Shown piece after piece: positions 52,201 to 59,635 of a DNA stretch of 59,635 nucleotides; the first letter of the stretch is position 1, and each line of letters starts with the position of its first letter. The stretch comes from Bacteroidetes bacterium 43-16. GTDB lineage: Bacteria; Bacteroidota; Bacteroidia; Chitinophagales; Chitinophagaceae. The stretch spans positions 1-59,635 of the forward strand of contig MKTB01000023.1 in NCBI GenBank assembly GCA_001897525.1. The letters are read 5' to 3'. The notes under the pieces are model-generated. The model was not told the DNA's origin. It searched no databases and worked only from the letters and a program-made list of their open reading frames with translations. Both the position numbers and the translations under genes were made by a program.

Positions 52201-54267
52201 TATCTGAAAAACGGCTCAGACGGCTGGAATCAATCTCATTATTTTCAATATAAATACGATGATTCCATTGATATAAAAATCAATGAACCCGACAGGCTGT
52301 TCAAAGGACGGGATTATGAAAAGAACTTAAGGGTGCAGTGTCGCGTATATGGCTATGGAAGCGGTGAGAATACCTTTTACATCAATGGGGCAACCACCGG
52401 TTTTGCTTATTGTGGTGTAACGGGCAATAATAGCTTATTGTTTATGCTGATCAATCCAGTTACAGGTGAAGCAGTACCCAATACCGGGCAGTTCCCGGGA
52501 GCAATCGTTGCCTGTGACCAGACCCGGTCGCGCCAATTTGAATTTCCGACAGGTACAGCAACACAAAGAAAACTGATCATTGACTTTATCGACAGTGTCA
52601 AAGACCAGCACTATATTATGGTGAAATCAAGCACATTCGCCTCTTCTTCTGCGCCAACGGATATCAACCAGTGGAAAACAGAGGATGAAGCCTTAAATGG
52701 TGCCGGTATTTCCTTATACCAGTCCTTTATGAACCTGGGCCTGACCGGCATTGCTCAATACACTCAGAAGCGGCCTTTTATAGGAGTAGCTAAAAAAGGA
52801 AATACAACATTTAGCCCTATTTTCTCTATGGGAAGTACCGTGGATGAATTACTGATATTAGATACAGATTTGCCTTTCACCTTACCATCAGGGTATATGG
52901 AAAGTACAGTGGTAGGTCCGGCTGCAGAATGGCAGAACTTACTGTGGAAAACATCCGCTATCAACAGCCAGGAAACAGAGGGCGACAAAACTCATGTGAC
53001 GGTATTCGGATTAAGCACTGCCGATCAGCTAACCGGAGATTCCTTATTCACGACGACGGTAACGGATTATGCATTAAATACAGTCAATGCCAGCCAATAT
53101 CCTTACCTGAGACTGAAATGGTATACCGAAGACAGCGTATCGGCAACATTGCCGCAACTGGATTACTGGCGCGTATTACACAAGCCTTTGCCGGAAGCCG
53201 CATTAAATCCCAATGCTTATTTCTCATTTAAAGATACTTTGAACGAAGGAGAGCCGGTTAGTTTAAAATTCGCCATAGAGAACCTGAGAGAACTGCCTAT
53301 GGACAGTATGCTGGTACGGTTCAGGCTGATCGATGCCAATAATACCTCAAGGATCGTTGGTGAAAAAAGATATAAGAAACTGCTTGGCTATGATACTTTG
53401 CATGCCCAGCTGGACTTTAATCCCAGTCAATATTTAGGTAAGAATACTTTGCTGGTAGAGGCCAATCCTGATAAGGACCAACCGGAACACTATCATCCCA
53501 ATAATCTGGGCTATCTGCCATTATTCGTAAAGGGAGATTACTATGCTCCTGTCATGGATGTAACCTTTGACGGCGTGCACATTTTAAATAAAGACATCGT
53601 CTCCGCAAAACCATTTATTAATATATTGATCAGGGATGAAAACCGGAATAGCCTGCTCATAGATACGGCTAAAGTAATTGTTTCCCTGCTCAATATCCAA
53701 ACGGGTTTAGAACAGCGGATTGGTTTTGACGGGAATATTTGCCGTTTCGTCCCCGCTTCCGGAACAGATAAAAATGAAGCGAGGGTAGAGTACCGGCCTA
53801 CGCTGGAAGATGGGGTGTATACCCTTAAAGTTGCTGCCAGGGACAATGCAGGGAACGTATCCGGTAATGTTACTAATAAATACGAGATCAGCTTTGAAGT
53901 GATCAACAAATCGACCATAACCAATGTGCTCAACTATCCCAATCCTTTCTCTACCTCTACACAGTTCCTGTTTACATTGACCGGGGCTGAGATACCTTCC
54001 CAGTTCAAGATCCAGGTCATCTCCATTACAGGAAAGGTAGTGCGTGAAATTAAAAAATCTGAATTGGGCAATATCCATATAGGTAGAAACAGGACAGAAT
54101 ATAAGTGGGACGGCAGAGATGAATTCGGGCAGCTATTGGGTAATGGCGTGTACCTGTACCGGGTCATCACCAATAATAAAGAAGGCGAGAGCATAGAGCG
54201 CCGCAATAATGCAAGTATCGACCGTTACTTTAAAAACGACTACGGCAAGCTGTATATCATGAGATAA
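49258..54267 (+). CDS. porU: Type IX secretion sortase, PorU-like (long PorU2-type)
   Basis: 1669 residues, much longer than the 1100-1300 of classical PorU. Signal peptide ends SFAQ. A gingipain-type C25 peptidase region spans about 390-760, with probable catalytic His633 in YVNFYGHASAVG and Cys663 in MAYGCDVAA, spaced 30 apart as in gingipains. Long beta-rich middle domains follow. The C terminus is a FlgD/Por-like Ig domain (NVLNYPNPFSTSTQFLF, EYKWDGRDEFGQLLGNGVYLYRV). The sortase cleaves sorting signals from cargo and attaches lipopolysaccharide-type anchors. Directly behind porV. Confidence 0.87.
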   Translation: MKKLSYLLSILLLLFFSSLNSFAQVLGNEWINYSQSYFKFKVGQNGIYRIPQSLLQANGLGNVQGSQFALFRDGVQVPVYVSTNGTLGANDYIEFYGAKADGRAMDREMYEPNTSLQGDPDVSILSDTAYYFLTFGGTNNLRLTLQSNVIPPAPPAAEPYCITTVRPNENIREYWFSSGESYFKEQSQSLFYYSAKQDKGEGLAYSVYHSVNLTFPTVAAYSVANPVLGTAFLFNNKLNNQRINFYVGGWEVLADTVNAFQYIQNNIPFNQSYLAATNTPVIYNTYNSPLISVLKATITYNRTFDFNGVARLNFLVPANGNAQRLVLSNLNPSASNTLVDLNTNSLYRLSGTNEVMLSPVSQQRNMFFGNSIGTITALMPVTFRNYITTANQGNYIILSHGQYINHPGGSVNQYASYRRSNLGGGYQVVVVDVNDLYDQFGYGYEYHPIAIRRFLKYAQANAGWVNKPEYMFILAKGMTYQNIAGYRINPALTYPIVPTYGEPGSDNLFAEIEHSNIPSIAIGRFSAMTEGEIGNYLEKVKKYEAALSTPSVPTLENSLWKKKALHIAGASDENSQTVFYGSLNICKSILEDTLIGGFVTTVGKSTTNVTENASAQIDSLIASGVQYVNFYGHASAVGFDYNLNNPDDINSSPRFPVFMAYGCDVAAIYEPTNSRAVSEKYLLSNNGGAIAMIACSNYGWTGYLDNYMQGLYRKMARDQYGATLGKQFIKNIETFQNGGGSNIYYAIHSQNMILQGDPGLKIYSPELPDFYIEESLVSTNPGVINTTIDSFEIKATLHNLGKATNDPYKVRLTKTKAGSGVVLYKDSVTVSTVTTTNVIFKVPIDPNNDIGLFNYTISLNEEQSPDEITFANNKVSIQMYISENNLKPVYPYDFSIVHEQNIELKASTLNPFLPSTNFKLEIDTTEYFNSPFKQSRNVTSSGGVIKWQIPFQMTDSTVYYWRTTIDSMIGGRYYWNNSSFVYLKNGSDGWNQSHYFQYKYDDSIDIKINEPDRLFKGRDYEKNLRVQCRVYGYGSGENTFYINGATTGFAYCGVTGNNSLLFMLINPVTGEAVPNTGQFPGAIVACDQTRSRQFEFPTGTATQRKLIIDFIDSVKDQHYIMVKSSTFASSSAPTDINQWKTEDEALNGAGISLYQSFMNLGLTGIAQYTQKRPFIGVAKKGNTTFSPIFSMGSTVDELLILDTDLPFTLPSGYMESTVVGPAAEWQNLLWKTSAINSQETEGDKTHVTVFGLSTADQLTGDSLFTTTVTDYALNTVNASQYPYLRLKWYTEDSVSATLPQLDYWRVLHKPLPEAALNPNAYFSFKDTLNEGEPVSLKFAIENLRELPMDSMLVRFRLIDANNTSRIVGEKRYKKLLGYDTLHAQLDFNPSQYLGKNTLLVEANPDKDQPEHYHPNNLGYLPLFVKGDYYAPVMDVTFDGVHILNKDIVSAKPFINILIRDENRNSLLIDTAKVIVSLLNIQTGLEQRIGFDGNICRFVPASGTDKNEARVEYRPTLEDGVYTLKVAARDNAGNVSGNVTNKYEISFEVINKSTITNVLNYPNPFSTSTQFLFTLTGAEIPSQFKIQVISITGKVVREIKKSELGNIHIGRNRTEYKWDGRDEFGQLLGNGVYLYRVITNNKEGESIERRNNASIDRYFKNDYGKLYIMR

Positions 54268-54286
54268 CGTTTGTCAGGAAAATATA

Positions 54287-54325
54287 ATTAAAAAGGTCTT
54301 GTGCTCCGCACAAGACCTTTTTAAT
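54287..54325. terminator. Bidirectional terminator after the porU-like gene
   Basis: Perfect 17-base stem (ATTAAAAAGGTCTTGTG and its complement) with a five-base loop; T tracts on both strands. It serves porU and the converging deacetylase gene. Confidence 0.92.
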
Positions 54326-54326
54326 G

Positions 54327-54947
54327 CTAAGAAAGTGTTGCCAGCTCCCAGCCCTTCTTTTTGCAATGCGCCAGTAAGCGGGGCAGCACATATTCCATAT
54401 TAGCCCGTGCCTTTTCACTATCGTGCAGTACCAGTATATTGCCCGGCTCCAGGTTGAACACAATATTTTCCAGGCATTTCTGCGGACTGATGGTCTGGTC
54501 CCAGTCGCCCGGGATCAAGGTCCATAAAATGATTTTAAAACCTTTTGCGCTGAGTAATTTGGCCTGTGATCTTTTTATACTGCCATAAGGCGGGCGGAAC
54601 AGGTCACTATTAATAAAAAGCTGTGCCTGCTCAATATCTTTCAGGTACAGATCGTCTTTTGTTTTTCTTCCTTTGAGGTGTGTGTGGCTGTGATTGCCTA
54701 CAGCATGGCCTTTGCTGATGATGCTACTATACACATCCGGGTACTCGATCACATTCTTGCCAATGCAGAAAAAGGTGGCCAGCGCCTCGTGCTGCTCCAG
54801 CTGTTCCAATACCCAGGGCGTGATCTCAGGGTGAGGGCCATCATCAAAAGTTAAATAAACTTTCGGTTGGGCATCACTGCTGGCACCTTCCCAGGTATAG
54901 CGTTTAAAAAGACTTTGTATCCAGTCCGGAATGCTGTTGATATACAT
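54327..54947 (-). CDS. Polysaccharide deacetylase family protein
   Basis: 206 residues, NodB homology domain without signal peptide. Metal and catalytic motifs: TFDDGPHPE (motif 1), HSHTHLKG (motif 2), FRPPYGS (motif 3), and LHDSEKA near the C terminus. The family removes acetyl groups from N-acetylated sugars such as peptidoglycan or chitin-like glycans. The substrate cannot be told. Its promoter element TAATTTTG lies 17 bases upstream. Confidence 0.92.
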   Translation of the reverse strand: MYINSIPDWIQSLFKRYTWEGASSDAQPKVYLTFDDGPHPEITPWVLEQLEQHEALATFFCIGKNVIEYPDVYSSIISKGHAVGNHSHTHLKGRKTKDDLYLKDIEQAQLFINSDLFRPPYGSIKRSQAKLLSAKGFKIILWTLIPGDWDQTISPQKCLENIVFNLEPGNILVLHDSEKARANMEYVLPRLLAHCKKKGWELATLS

Positions 54948-54963
54948 GACAAAATAATTAGTC

Positions 54964-54971
54964 CAAAATTA
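54964..54971 (-). promoter_or_regulatory. -7 element of the deacetylase gene (TAATTTTG)
   Basis: Exact TAnnTTTG on the minus strand, in the divergent region shared with tdk. Confidence 0.5.
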
Positions 54972-55009
54972 GGAACAATTCTAAACAAAGCGGACTAATA
55001 AATTTTGGT

Positions 55010-55017
55010 ACTTTTGC
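55010..55017 (+). promoter_or_regulatory. -7 element of tdk (TACTTTTG)
   Basis: Exact TAnnTTTG, 26 bases before the chosen tdk ATG. Its presence shows that the in-frame TTG codons just around it are not the start. Confidence 0.6.
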
Positions 55018-55043
55018 GGCTGAAAAATCACTTGAGCTTATTT

Positions 55044-55610
55044 ATGTTTATTGAACCGCTCCATTCGAAAAAGTCTGGTTGGATTGAAGTTATTTGTGGG
55101 TCTATGTTTTCGGGCAAAACTGAAGAGCTGATTCGCAGACTGAAGCGCGCTCAGATCGCTAACCAGAAAGTGGAGATCTTTAAACCTGCCATAGATACCC
55201 GTTATGATGATACAGACGTAGTGTCTCATAATGCTACACGTATCCGTTCTACTCCGGTCAGTTCCTCTCAAAACATTCTCTTGCTGGCAGATGAAGTAGA
55301 TGTGGTAGGTATTGATGAAGCCCAGTTTTTTGATCCCGAAATAGCCAATGTTGCCGAAACCCTGGCTAAGAACGGCATCCGTGTCATTGTAGCCGGTCTG
55401 GATATGGATTTTAAGACCCAGCCATTCGGACCAATGCCCTTACTCCTGGCTAAAGCAGACTATATTACCAAACTACATGCCATCTGTGTTAAGTGCGGAC
55501 AGATCGCGCATTTCTCCTTCAGGAAAGCAGCGGAAGAGCAAAAAGTTTTATTGGGGGAAACAGATATTTACGAGCCCAGGTGCAGAAGCTGCTATTACAA
55601 TGTAGAGTAG
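55044..55610 (+). CDS. tdk: Thymidine kinase
   Basis: 188 residues from the ATG at 55044; the frame extends further up but only through promoter sequence. P-loop [20 protein letters not shown], catalytic and base-binding [11 protein letters not shown], lasso region [11 protein letters not shown], and zinc cysteines CVKCG and CRSC. It phosphorylates thymidine with ATP in the salvage pathway. Confidence 0.95.
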   Translation: MFIEPLHSKKSGWIEVICGSMFSGKTEELIRRLKRAQIANQKVEIFKPAIDTRYDDTDVVSHNATRIRSTPVSSSQNILLLADEVDVVGIDEAQFFDPEIANVAETLAKNGIRVIVAGLDMDFKTQPFGPMPLLLAKADYITKLHAICVKCGQIAHFSFRKAAEEQKVLLGETDIYEPRCRSCYYNVE

Positions 55611-55614
55611 CCCT

Positions 55615-56799
55615 TTATTTATTTTCCTTAAGCTGAATAGAAAAAGAAGCAAGCACCGGGTTGTGGTCAGAGAGGGCTACATCCGGTGAGCTATACCCTT
55701 TGCAGTTAAAGAATTTGCTGTCATAGAAGATATAGTCTATCCTCAAAGTAGGAAAAATGTTTCGGTAAGTACGGCCAAAGCCAAAACCCTTATCTACAAA
55801 AGCATCTGAGAGCTCTCCCTTTACCTTCCGGTACACATAAGATCCCGGCATATCATTCATGTCGCCACAGATAATAGTCGGTAGGGTAGCCTTATCCGTG
55901 ATAGAATCAATGATATTGGCTTGCTGGGCACGCTTTGAAGAGGCCAGTATTAGTTTGGTGAGTATCCCTTTAGTTTTAGATTCCACCTTGGTGGGCAATT
56001 TAGCCGTCTTCTCCTCTGCAAAAGCTACTTCCTCATTGCTTAAAGTCACCGACTGCAAATGCGTTACATAAAGCCTGATCTTCTTTTGTTCCCCCAGGTC
56101 AACATCTACACCCATCAGGTTATAATAATCCCTTTTAGTGTCCAGAGCATAACGATGCATTTTTGACAAAGGAAACTTTGAAAATACGGCATGACCTACC
56201 TTAATGATGTCGCCCGGCTTGGCCTCGATGTTTATATTACGCTTAGGATAATCATCTTCAATAGAAAACTCATAATAACTATAGCCCAGGCCGCGGAGCA
56301 GTTCCACATAAGGCTCATTGATATTGTCTGCATCTACATAATATTCCTGTAGGCAGAGAATGTCAGGGGCTTGTTCACTGATAAATTCGATGATCTTATT
56401 TTTAGATTGCTTGTTTTTAGTCCATTCTCCCAGGTCAAACAAGTGCACATTCCAGGTCATCACCTTAAGCGCCTGGTCCTCGGCCTTTACCGTAGCGCCC
56501 AGCAGGTTGATGCCGAAAGATGCTTTAGTGACCGAAAAGCAACATAGCAGTGCTGCCAGGGGGATAAGACTGAATTTTTTTCTTTGTGTAAACAGCCAGA
56601 AGATAAGAAAAAACACATTTGCCGCCACTGCAAAAACATTCGAAAAACTAAACAGGCTCAGGATAGACTCATTCACAGAAACATCACGGTAGGCTGCCCA
56701 GGTACAAAGCGATAACCAAAGCACCGCGCCTATCGTGAAAAAAAGCCCGGTGCTCCTGAAAAATAAATTAAGCCTGCTAATGAATTTATTTTGCTTCAA
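55615..56799 (-). CDS. Membrane-anchored endonuclease/exonuclease/phosphatase family protein
   Basis: 394 residues. Three N-terminal membrane segments (about 10-105). The EEP domain (about 115-394) has the characteristic motifs KVMTWNVHLFDL, DILCLQEYYVD, THLQSV, CGDMNDMPGS and LSDHNPVLASF. The active site is probably outside the cytoplasmic membrane. The family includes nucleases, lipid phosphatases and sphingomyelinases; the substrate is unknown. It is third in an operon behind two rhomboid genes, 21 bases after the second. Confidence 0.87.
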   Translation of the reverse strand: MKQNKFISRLNLFFRSTGLFFTIGAVLWLSLCTWAAYRDVSVNESILSLFSFSNVFAVAANVFFLIFWLFTQRKKFSLIPLAALLCCFSVTKASFGINLLGATVKAEDQALKVMTWNVHLFDLGEWTKNKQSKNKIIEFISEQAPDILCLQEYYVDADNINEPYVELLRGLGYSYYEFSIEDDYPKRNINIEAKPGDIIKVGHAVFSKFPLSKMHRYALDTKRDYYNLMGVDVDLGEQKKIRLYVTHLQSVTLSNEEVAFAEEKTAKLPTKVESKTKGILTKLILASSKRAQQANIIDSITDKATLPTIICGDMNDMPGSYVYRKVKGELSDAFVDKGFGFGRTYRNIFPTLRIDYIFYDSKFFNCKGYSSPDVALSDHNPVLASFSIQLKENK

Positions 56800-56820
56800 T
56801 GGTTTAAAATACTAAAAATA

Positions 56821-57681
56821 TTATTGATATCGCTCCAGTAATGCACGCTCCTCTTTAGTTAATGATTGAATGCCCCGTTCATTGATTTTGTCCAGTATTG
56901 CGTCCAGTTCTGCATTTTCTTCCCGGAATGTTTTATCCCCGATCTTCTTTTTGGCGGCAACCTTATGAGCGCCCCAGCCAAGCAGTTTATTGCTGGCCAC
57001 GCCCAGTTTCAGGCCTTTATTCGCCAGTTGCATATACAATACACCGGCCAGGCCACCAGCAATCAATAAGCCAAAATAAGGGTAATTTCTGGATTCAAAA
57101 AGAACCAATATATTAATGATTAAATAAATAACGATCAATAACCATAAAGGGACCGAAAAATTGGAGGAAAAATAAATTTTATATTTCGGGGCTACACTTA
57201 AAGCGCCCAGCGAGAAACCAAGTACAGCAGCATCGGCACCGCTAAACATATTCGCCGGATGCGGGAGGGGGAAATAATATTGTAAACCGATGAAAGCAAT
57301 CCCGCCAATGACATTAGATACGATGAACAAAGGCAGAATTTCGCTTTTACCCACCAATTGCTGGATCACACTGCCGAAGACAAATAACCAGACCAAAGTG
57401 GTAAACAGCTTGAAAAAACTTAAGCCCGTAAACATAAAGGTCAGGAGCGTCCAGGGATGCTTCAGCATACCTTCAAAAGGCTGCAGGGCAAAATGCACAT
57501 ATATTTTGCTTTCAAAATAAAAGGTCGATTCCGGAGACGGAACCTGCTGCCACATAAAGATGACGATCTTTGCCAGGTGCAGCATGATATAGCCTGTACC
57601 ACAAAAGAAAACCAGCTTCAGCAGCGGATTGTGCTCATAATCCGATAATAAAGTTTTCCTGCTACTATTTAAATAATCCAT
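56821..57681 (-). CDS. Rhomboid-family protein lacking the catalytic dyad
   Basis: 286 residues with six membrane segments and a C-terminal cytoplasmic domain (DUF6576-like, ELDAILDKINERGIQSLTKEE). The fold is rhomboid: PWTLLTFMFTGLSFFKLFTTLVWLFVFG, then NMFSGADAAVLGFSLG where active rhomboids have GASG. The catalytic Ser is therefore Asp, and the TM6 His (as in HLGG) is replaced in YFGLLIAGGLAGVLY. It is probably a pseudoprotease that binds clients of the active paralogue encoded immediately upstream, 3 bases apart. Confidence 0.83.
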   Translation of the reverse strand: MDYLNSSRKTLLSDYEHNPLLKLVFFCGTGYIMLHLAKIVIFMWQQVPSPESTFYFESKIYVHFALQPFEGMLKHPWTLLTFMFTGLSFFKLFTTLVWLFVFGSVIQQLVGKSEILPLFIVSNVIGGIAFIGLQYYFPLPHPANMFSGADAAVLGFSLGALSVAPKYKIYFSSNFSVPLWLLIVIYLIINILVLFESRNYPYFGLLIAGGLAGVLYMQLANKGLKLGVASNKLLGWGAHKVAAKKKIGDKTFREENAELDAILDKINERGIQSLTKEERALLERYQ

Positions 57682-57684
57682 AAT

Positions 57685-58395
57685 TTATCTTAAAAAGAGT
57701 TTGCCTTTACTTTTCCAGTAAGCTAAGATGAAGAAGGCAAAAAGCATGCCTCCAAGGTGAGCGAAGTGAGCTACATTATCGCCGGGCGAGTTGCTGATCC
57801 CTGATACCAGTCCGACAACAGCCAGTATGGCCACAAAATATTTAGCTTTCATGGGGAACAGGAAATAGATCTGTACGATCGCATTCGGGAACATAAAGCC
57901 AAAGGCAAACAGTGCGCCATAAACAGCTCCCGAAGCGCCTACCATTGGTACATTCACCGGGGAGTAAGGTTGTTGGAGTAATTGGCCATATTGCTCCGGG
58001 TAGGTATGCACTATGGTCATGAATTCAGCCAGCATAAAATGAGATACTACCATTTGGCATAATGCCGCGCCCAGCCCGCTGATGAAATATAAAATCAAAA
58101 ATTTCTTTGTACCCAATACATTCTCTACCGGTGTGCCGATCATCCAGAGCGCAAACATATTGAACAGGATATGCGTAAAGTTAACGGTACTATGCATAAA
58201 CATATGTGTGACCAACTGCCAGGGCCTGAAAAAGGGAGAGTCCCAGGTAAATAAACCTAAAATTAAACTCAGATCAATATTCATCCTTTCCATGCCTAGC
58301 TGAAGCAGGAAAACCAGAACATTGATGATAATAAGGTTTTTAATAACCGGGGGCAGACTACTATATCTTCCTATATTTCCAAATTGTTGCGACAT
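57685..58395 (-). CDS. Rhomboid intramembrane serine protease (active)
   Basis: 236 residues, six membrane segments. HMFMHSTVNFTHILFNMFALWMIG carries the HxxxN part of the oxyanion site, VGASGAVYGALFAFG the catalytic Ser and NVAHFAHLGGMLFAF the catalytic His. It cleaves membrane-spanning segments; the substrates here are unknown. It is first in the three-gene unit. Confidence 0.93.
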   Translation of the reverse strand: MSQQFGNIGRYSSLPPVIKNLIIINVLVFLLQLGMERMNIDLSLILGLFTWDSPFFRPWQLVTHMFMHSTVNFTHILFNMFALWMIGTPVENVLGTKKFLILYFISGLGAALCQMVVSHFMLAEFMTIVHTYPEQYGQLLQQPYSPVNVPMVGASGAVYGALFAFGFMFPNAIVQIYFLFPMKAKYFVAILAVVGLVSGISNSPGDNVAHFAHLGGMLFAFFILAYWKSKGKLFLR

Positions 58396-58414
58396 GTCTT
58401 CAAGTAATTCTGCC

Positions 58415-58422
58415 CAAAAATA
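58415..58422 (-). promoter_or_regulatory. -7 element of the rhomboid operon (TATTTTTG)
   Basis: Exact TAnnTTTG on the minus strand, 20 bases before the rhomboid start codon. Confidence 0.5.
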
Positions 58423-58507
58423 CAGAATAAAACGTGGTTTTAATATTTATGTAACCTTTTGTCGCTGCTAAATCTATCCTAATGAGCAGAGCCTTGTACA
58501 TTTTCAC

Positions 58508-58515
58508 TAAATTTG
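58508..58515 (+). promoter_or_regulatory. -7 element of the nucleotidyltransferase gene (TAAATTTG)
   Basis: Exact TAnnTTTG. It covers the TTG at 58513 that opens the longer frame, so the ATG at 58540 is the better start. Confidence 0.6.
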
Positions 58516-58539
58516 CCTCAATTTCAATCCTCCAATTCA

Positions 58540-59271
58540 ATGAAAGCAATGATACTGGCAGCAGGTTTGGGTACACGCCTTAAACCGTTTACGGATCATC
58601 ATCCCAAAGCCCTCGCCCCGGTAAACGGTAAAAGTTTACTGGAAATAAACATTACCAATCTGCAGAAATTCGGTATCCGTGATGTGGTGGTCAATGTGCA
58701 TCATTTCGCAGAGCAGATCGAGCAGGTGCTTACAGCTAATAAAGGCTTTGGTAGTAATGTCCAGGTTTCAGATGAAAGGGCTGAAGTATTGGAGACGGGT
58801 GGGGGATTGAAGAAAGCCATACCACTATTGAGAGATACAGAAGATATACTCGTGATGAACGTGGATATTCTTTCCGACTTTGACCTGAACCGTATGTTCC
58901 TGCAACATAAAAGGACCGGGGCCCTGGCGACATTAGCCGTACAGGAACGCAGCACCTCGCGCTACTTCCTCTTTAAAGAAGAAGAAAAAAACCTGCGGCT
59001 ATGTGGCTGGCGACATGCCACCACCCTGGAAGAAAAACTACCCTGTTCTGCTGCAGCTAAAATGACCCCACTGGCTTTTAGCGGTATACAGATCATACAA
59101 TCCACCTTTTTACATAAGATCGTGCAGGAGGGTAAGTTCTCGCTCGTAGACCTCTACCTCTCCCTCTGCTGCAATGAGCGCATCCTGGCCTGGAACCATA
59201 CCGGAGACAGCCTGCTGGATGTAGGTAAGCCCGAAAGCCTGGACAAAGCAGCGCAAATGTTCAATCTATAA
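58540..59271 (+). CDS. Sugar-1-phosphate nucleotidyltransferase (MurU/HddC-like)
   Basis: 243 residues from the ATG at 58540. The N-terminal signature MKAMILAAGLGTRLKPFTDH and HPKALAPVNGKSLLEI are those of NTP-transferases, with the metal-binding Asp in DILVMNVDILSDFD. Short length and lack of a C-terminal left-handed helix suggest MurU (MurNAc-1-P uridylyltransferase) or HddC-like enzymes. It makes an activated sugar for cell wall recycling or surface polysaccharide. Followed 27 bases later by an aminotransferase gene. Confidence 0.87.
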   Translation: MKAMILAAGLGTRLKPFTDHHPKALAPVNGKSLLEINITNLQKFGIRDVVVNVHHFAEQIEQVLTANKGFGSNVQVSDERAEVLETGGGLKKAIPLLRDTEDILVMNVDILSDFDLNRMFLQHKRTGALATLAVQERSTSRYFLFKEEEKNLRLCGWRHATTLEEKLPCSAAAKMTPLAFSGIQIIQSTFLHKIVQEGKFSLVDLYLSLCCNERILAWNHTGDSLLDVGKPESLDKAAQMFNL

Positions 59272-59298
59272 TCATCTTTCAATTTTTTTTCATACCAC

Positions 59299-59635
59299 AT
59301 GAACCAACGTCAATTGTTCCAGCAATACCTGGCACCCACCTCGCCCGAACCTATGGCTTTACCCATAACAAAGGCGGAGGCCGAGTTTTTGTATGATGAT
59401 ACCGGTAAAAAATATATTGACCTCATCGGGGGCATAAGTGTATGTAATGTAGGGCATCGTCATCCTAAAGTAGTGGAAGCCATCACCAGGCAGGCAAATG
59501 ACTATTTACACGTAATGGTTTACGGGGAATTGGTGCAATCACCTATGGTGAACTATGCTGCACTGCTGGCCGCTCACCTGCCGGAAACGCTATCCTGTAC
59601 CTATTTTACCAATTCTGGTGCAGAGGCGGTTGAAG
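59299..59635 (+). CDS. Class III aminotransferase, N-terminal part
   Basis: Open from the ATG at 59299 to the end of the window, 112 codons. MNQRQLFQQYLAPTSPEPMA, FLYDDTGKKYIDLIGGISVC, NVGHRHPKVVEAI and TYFTNSGAEAVE are typical of PLP-dependent class III (acetylornithine/4-aminobutyrate-like) aminotransferases. The PLP lysine lies beyond the window. Substrate cannot be told. Confidence 0.9.
   Translation, partial: MNQRQLFQQYLAPTSPEPMALPITKAEAEFLYDDTGKKYIDLIGGISVCNVGHRHPKVVEAITRQANDYLHVMVYGELVQSPMVNYAALLAAHLPETLSCTYFTNSGAEAVE

Noticed and set aside
55005-55043. TTG start giving a longer thymidine kinase
   Set aside because: The extension covers the TACTTTTG promoter element and is not conserved in the family; ATG at 55044 fits known lengths.

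Overview
The window comes from a Bacteroidota chromosome, most likely a Chitinophagaceae-like lineage. The evidence is type IX secretion genes (porV, a porU-like sortase, and cargo with type A and type B sorting domains), DUF3347, DUF2652 and heme-binding families, an OMP_b-brl_3 receptor, and Bacteroidota promoters of the form TAnnTTTG in front of many genes. I see no tRNA, rRNA, CRISPR array, transposase or integrase.

Layout. (1) 1-1663: the 3' end of a type IX cargo gene and a stand-alone BtrH/DUF4872 protein. (2) 1723-8956, minus strand: a tightly packed carotenoid and light-damage operon (crtI, crtB, unknown secreted protein, crtZ, fused crtYcd, lipocalin, photolyase, idi) preceded by a MarR-type regulator. 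Its products should convert phytoene precursors to zeaxanthin; no GGPP synthase or ketolase is present. (3) 9088-14691: a VOC protein, a TonB-type receptor with a DUF5694 protein, and a divergent LytS/LytTR two-component pair with a 21-bp-phased direct repeat between them. (4) 14699-40136: a 25-kb copper and efflux region. It holds a multicopper oxidase operon, metal-binding HMA and HMBD proteins, two MFS transporters, an RND tripartite pump, a CDF exporter, a CopA ATPase, and two AraC regulators that carry an N-terminal CxxC metal-binding-like domain. (5) 40542-44434: the alpha ribosomal operon (infA, rpmJ, rpsM, rpsK, rpsD, rpoA, rplQ). (6) 44681-59635: a type IX cargo protein, tyrS, porV-porU, a polysaccharide deacetylase, tdk, an EEP-family hydrolase behind two rhomboids (one apparently catalytically dead), a sugar-1-phosphate nucleotidyltransferase, and the 5' part of a class III aminotransferase.

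The strongest unexplained signal is a conserved promoter module. Six promoters in the copper region (genes starting at 18974, 20719, 22643, 27012, 34079 and 39487, all minus strand) share a roughly 23-bp box of the form GTAAATnTTACAAATnAA, placed 59-60 bp upstream of the -7 TTTG. This ties the multicopper oxidase operon, the small HMA proteins, the HMBD protein, the RND/MFS drug-type efflux operon and CopA into one apparent regulon. The two HMA-AraC proteins are the obvious candidate regulators. In three cases the TAA of the box is also the stop codon of the preceding gene.

Two signs of recent rearrangement lie inside the copper region. A HindVP-like restriction-modification pair is bracketed by a 65-bp direct repeat (60/65 identical). 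A separate 340-bp tandem duplication contains a 137-nt hairpin element and left a broken HMA gene copy.
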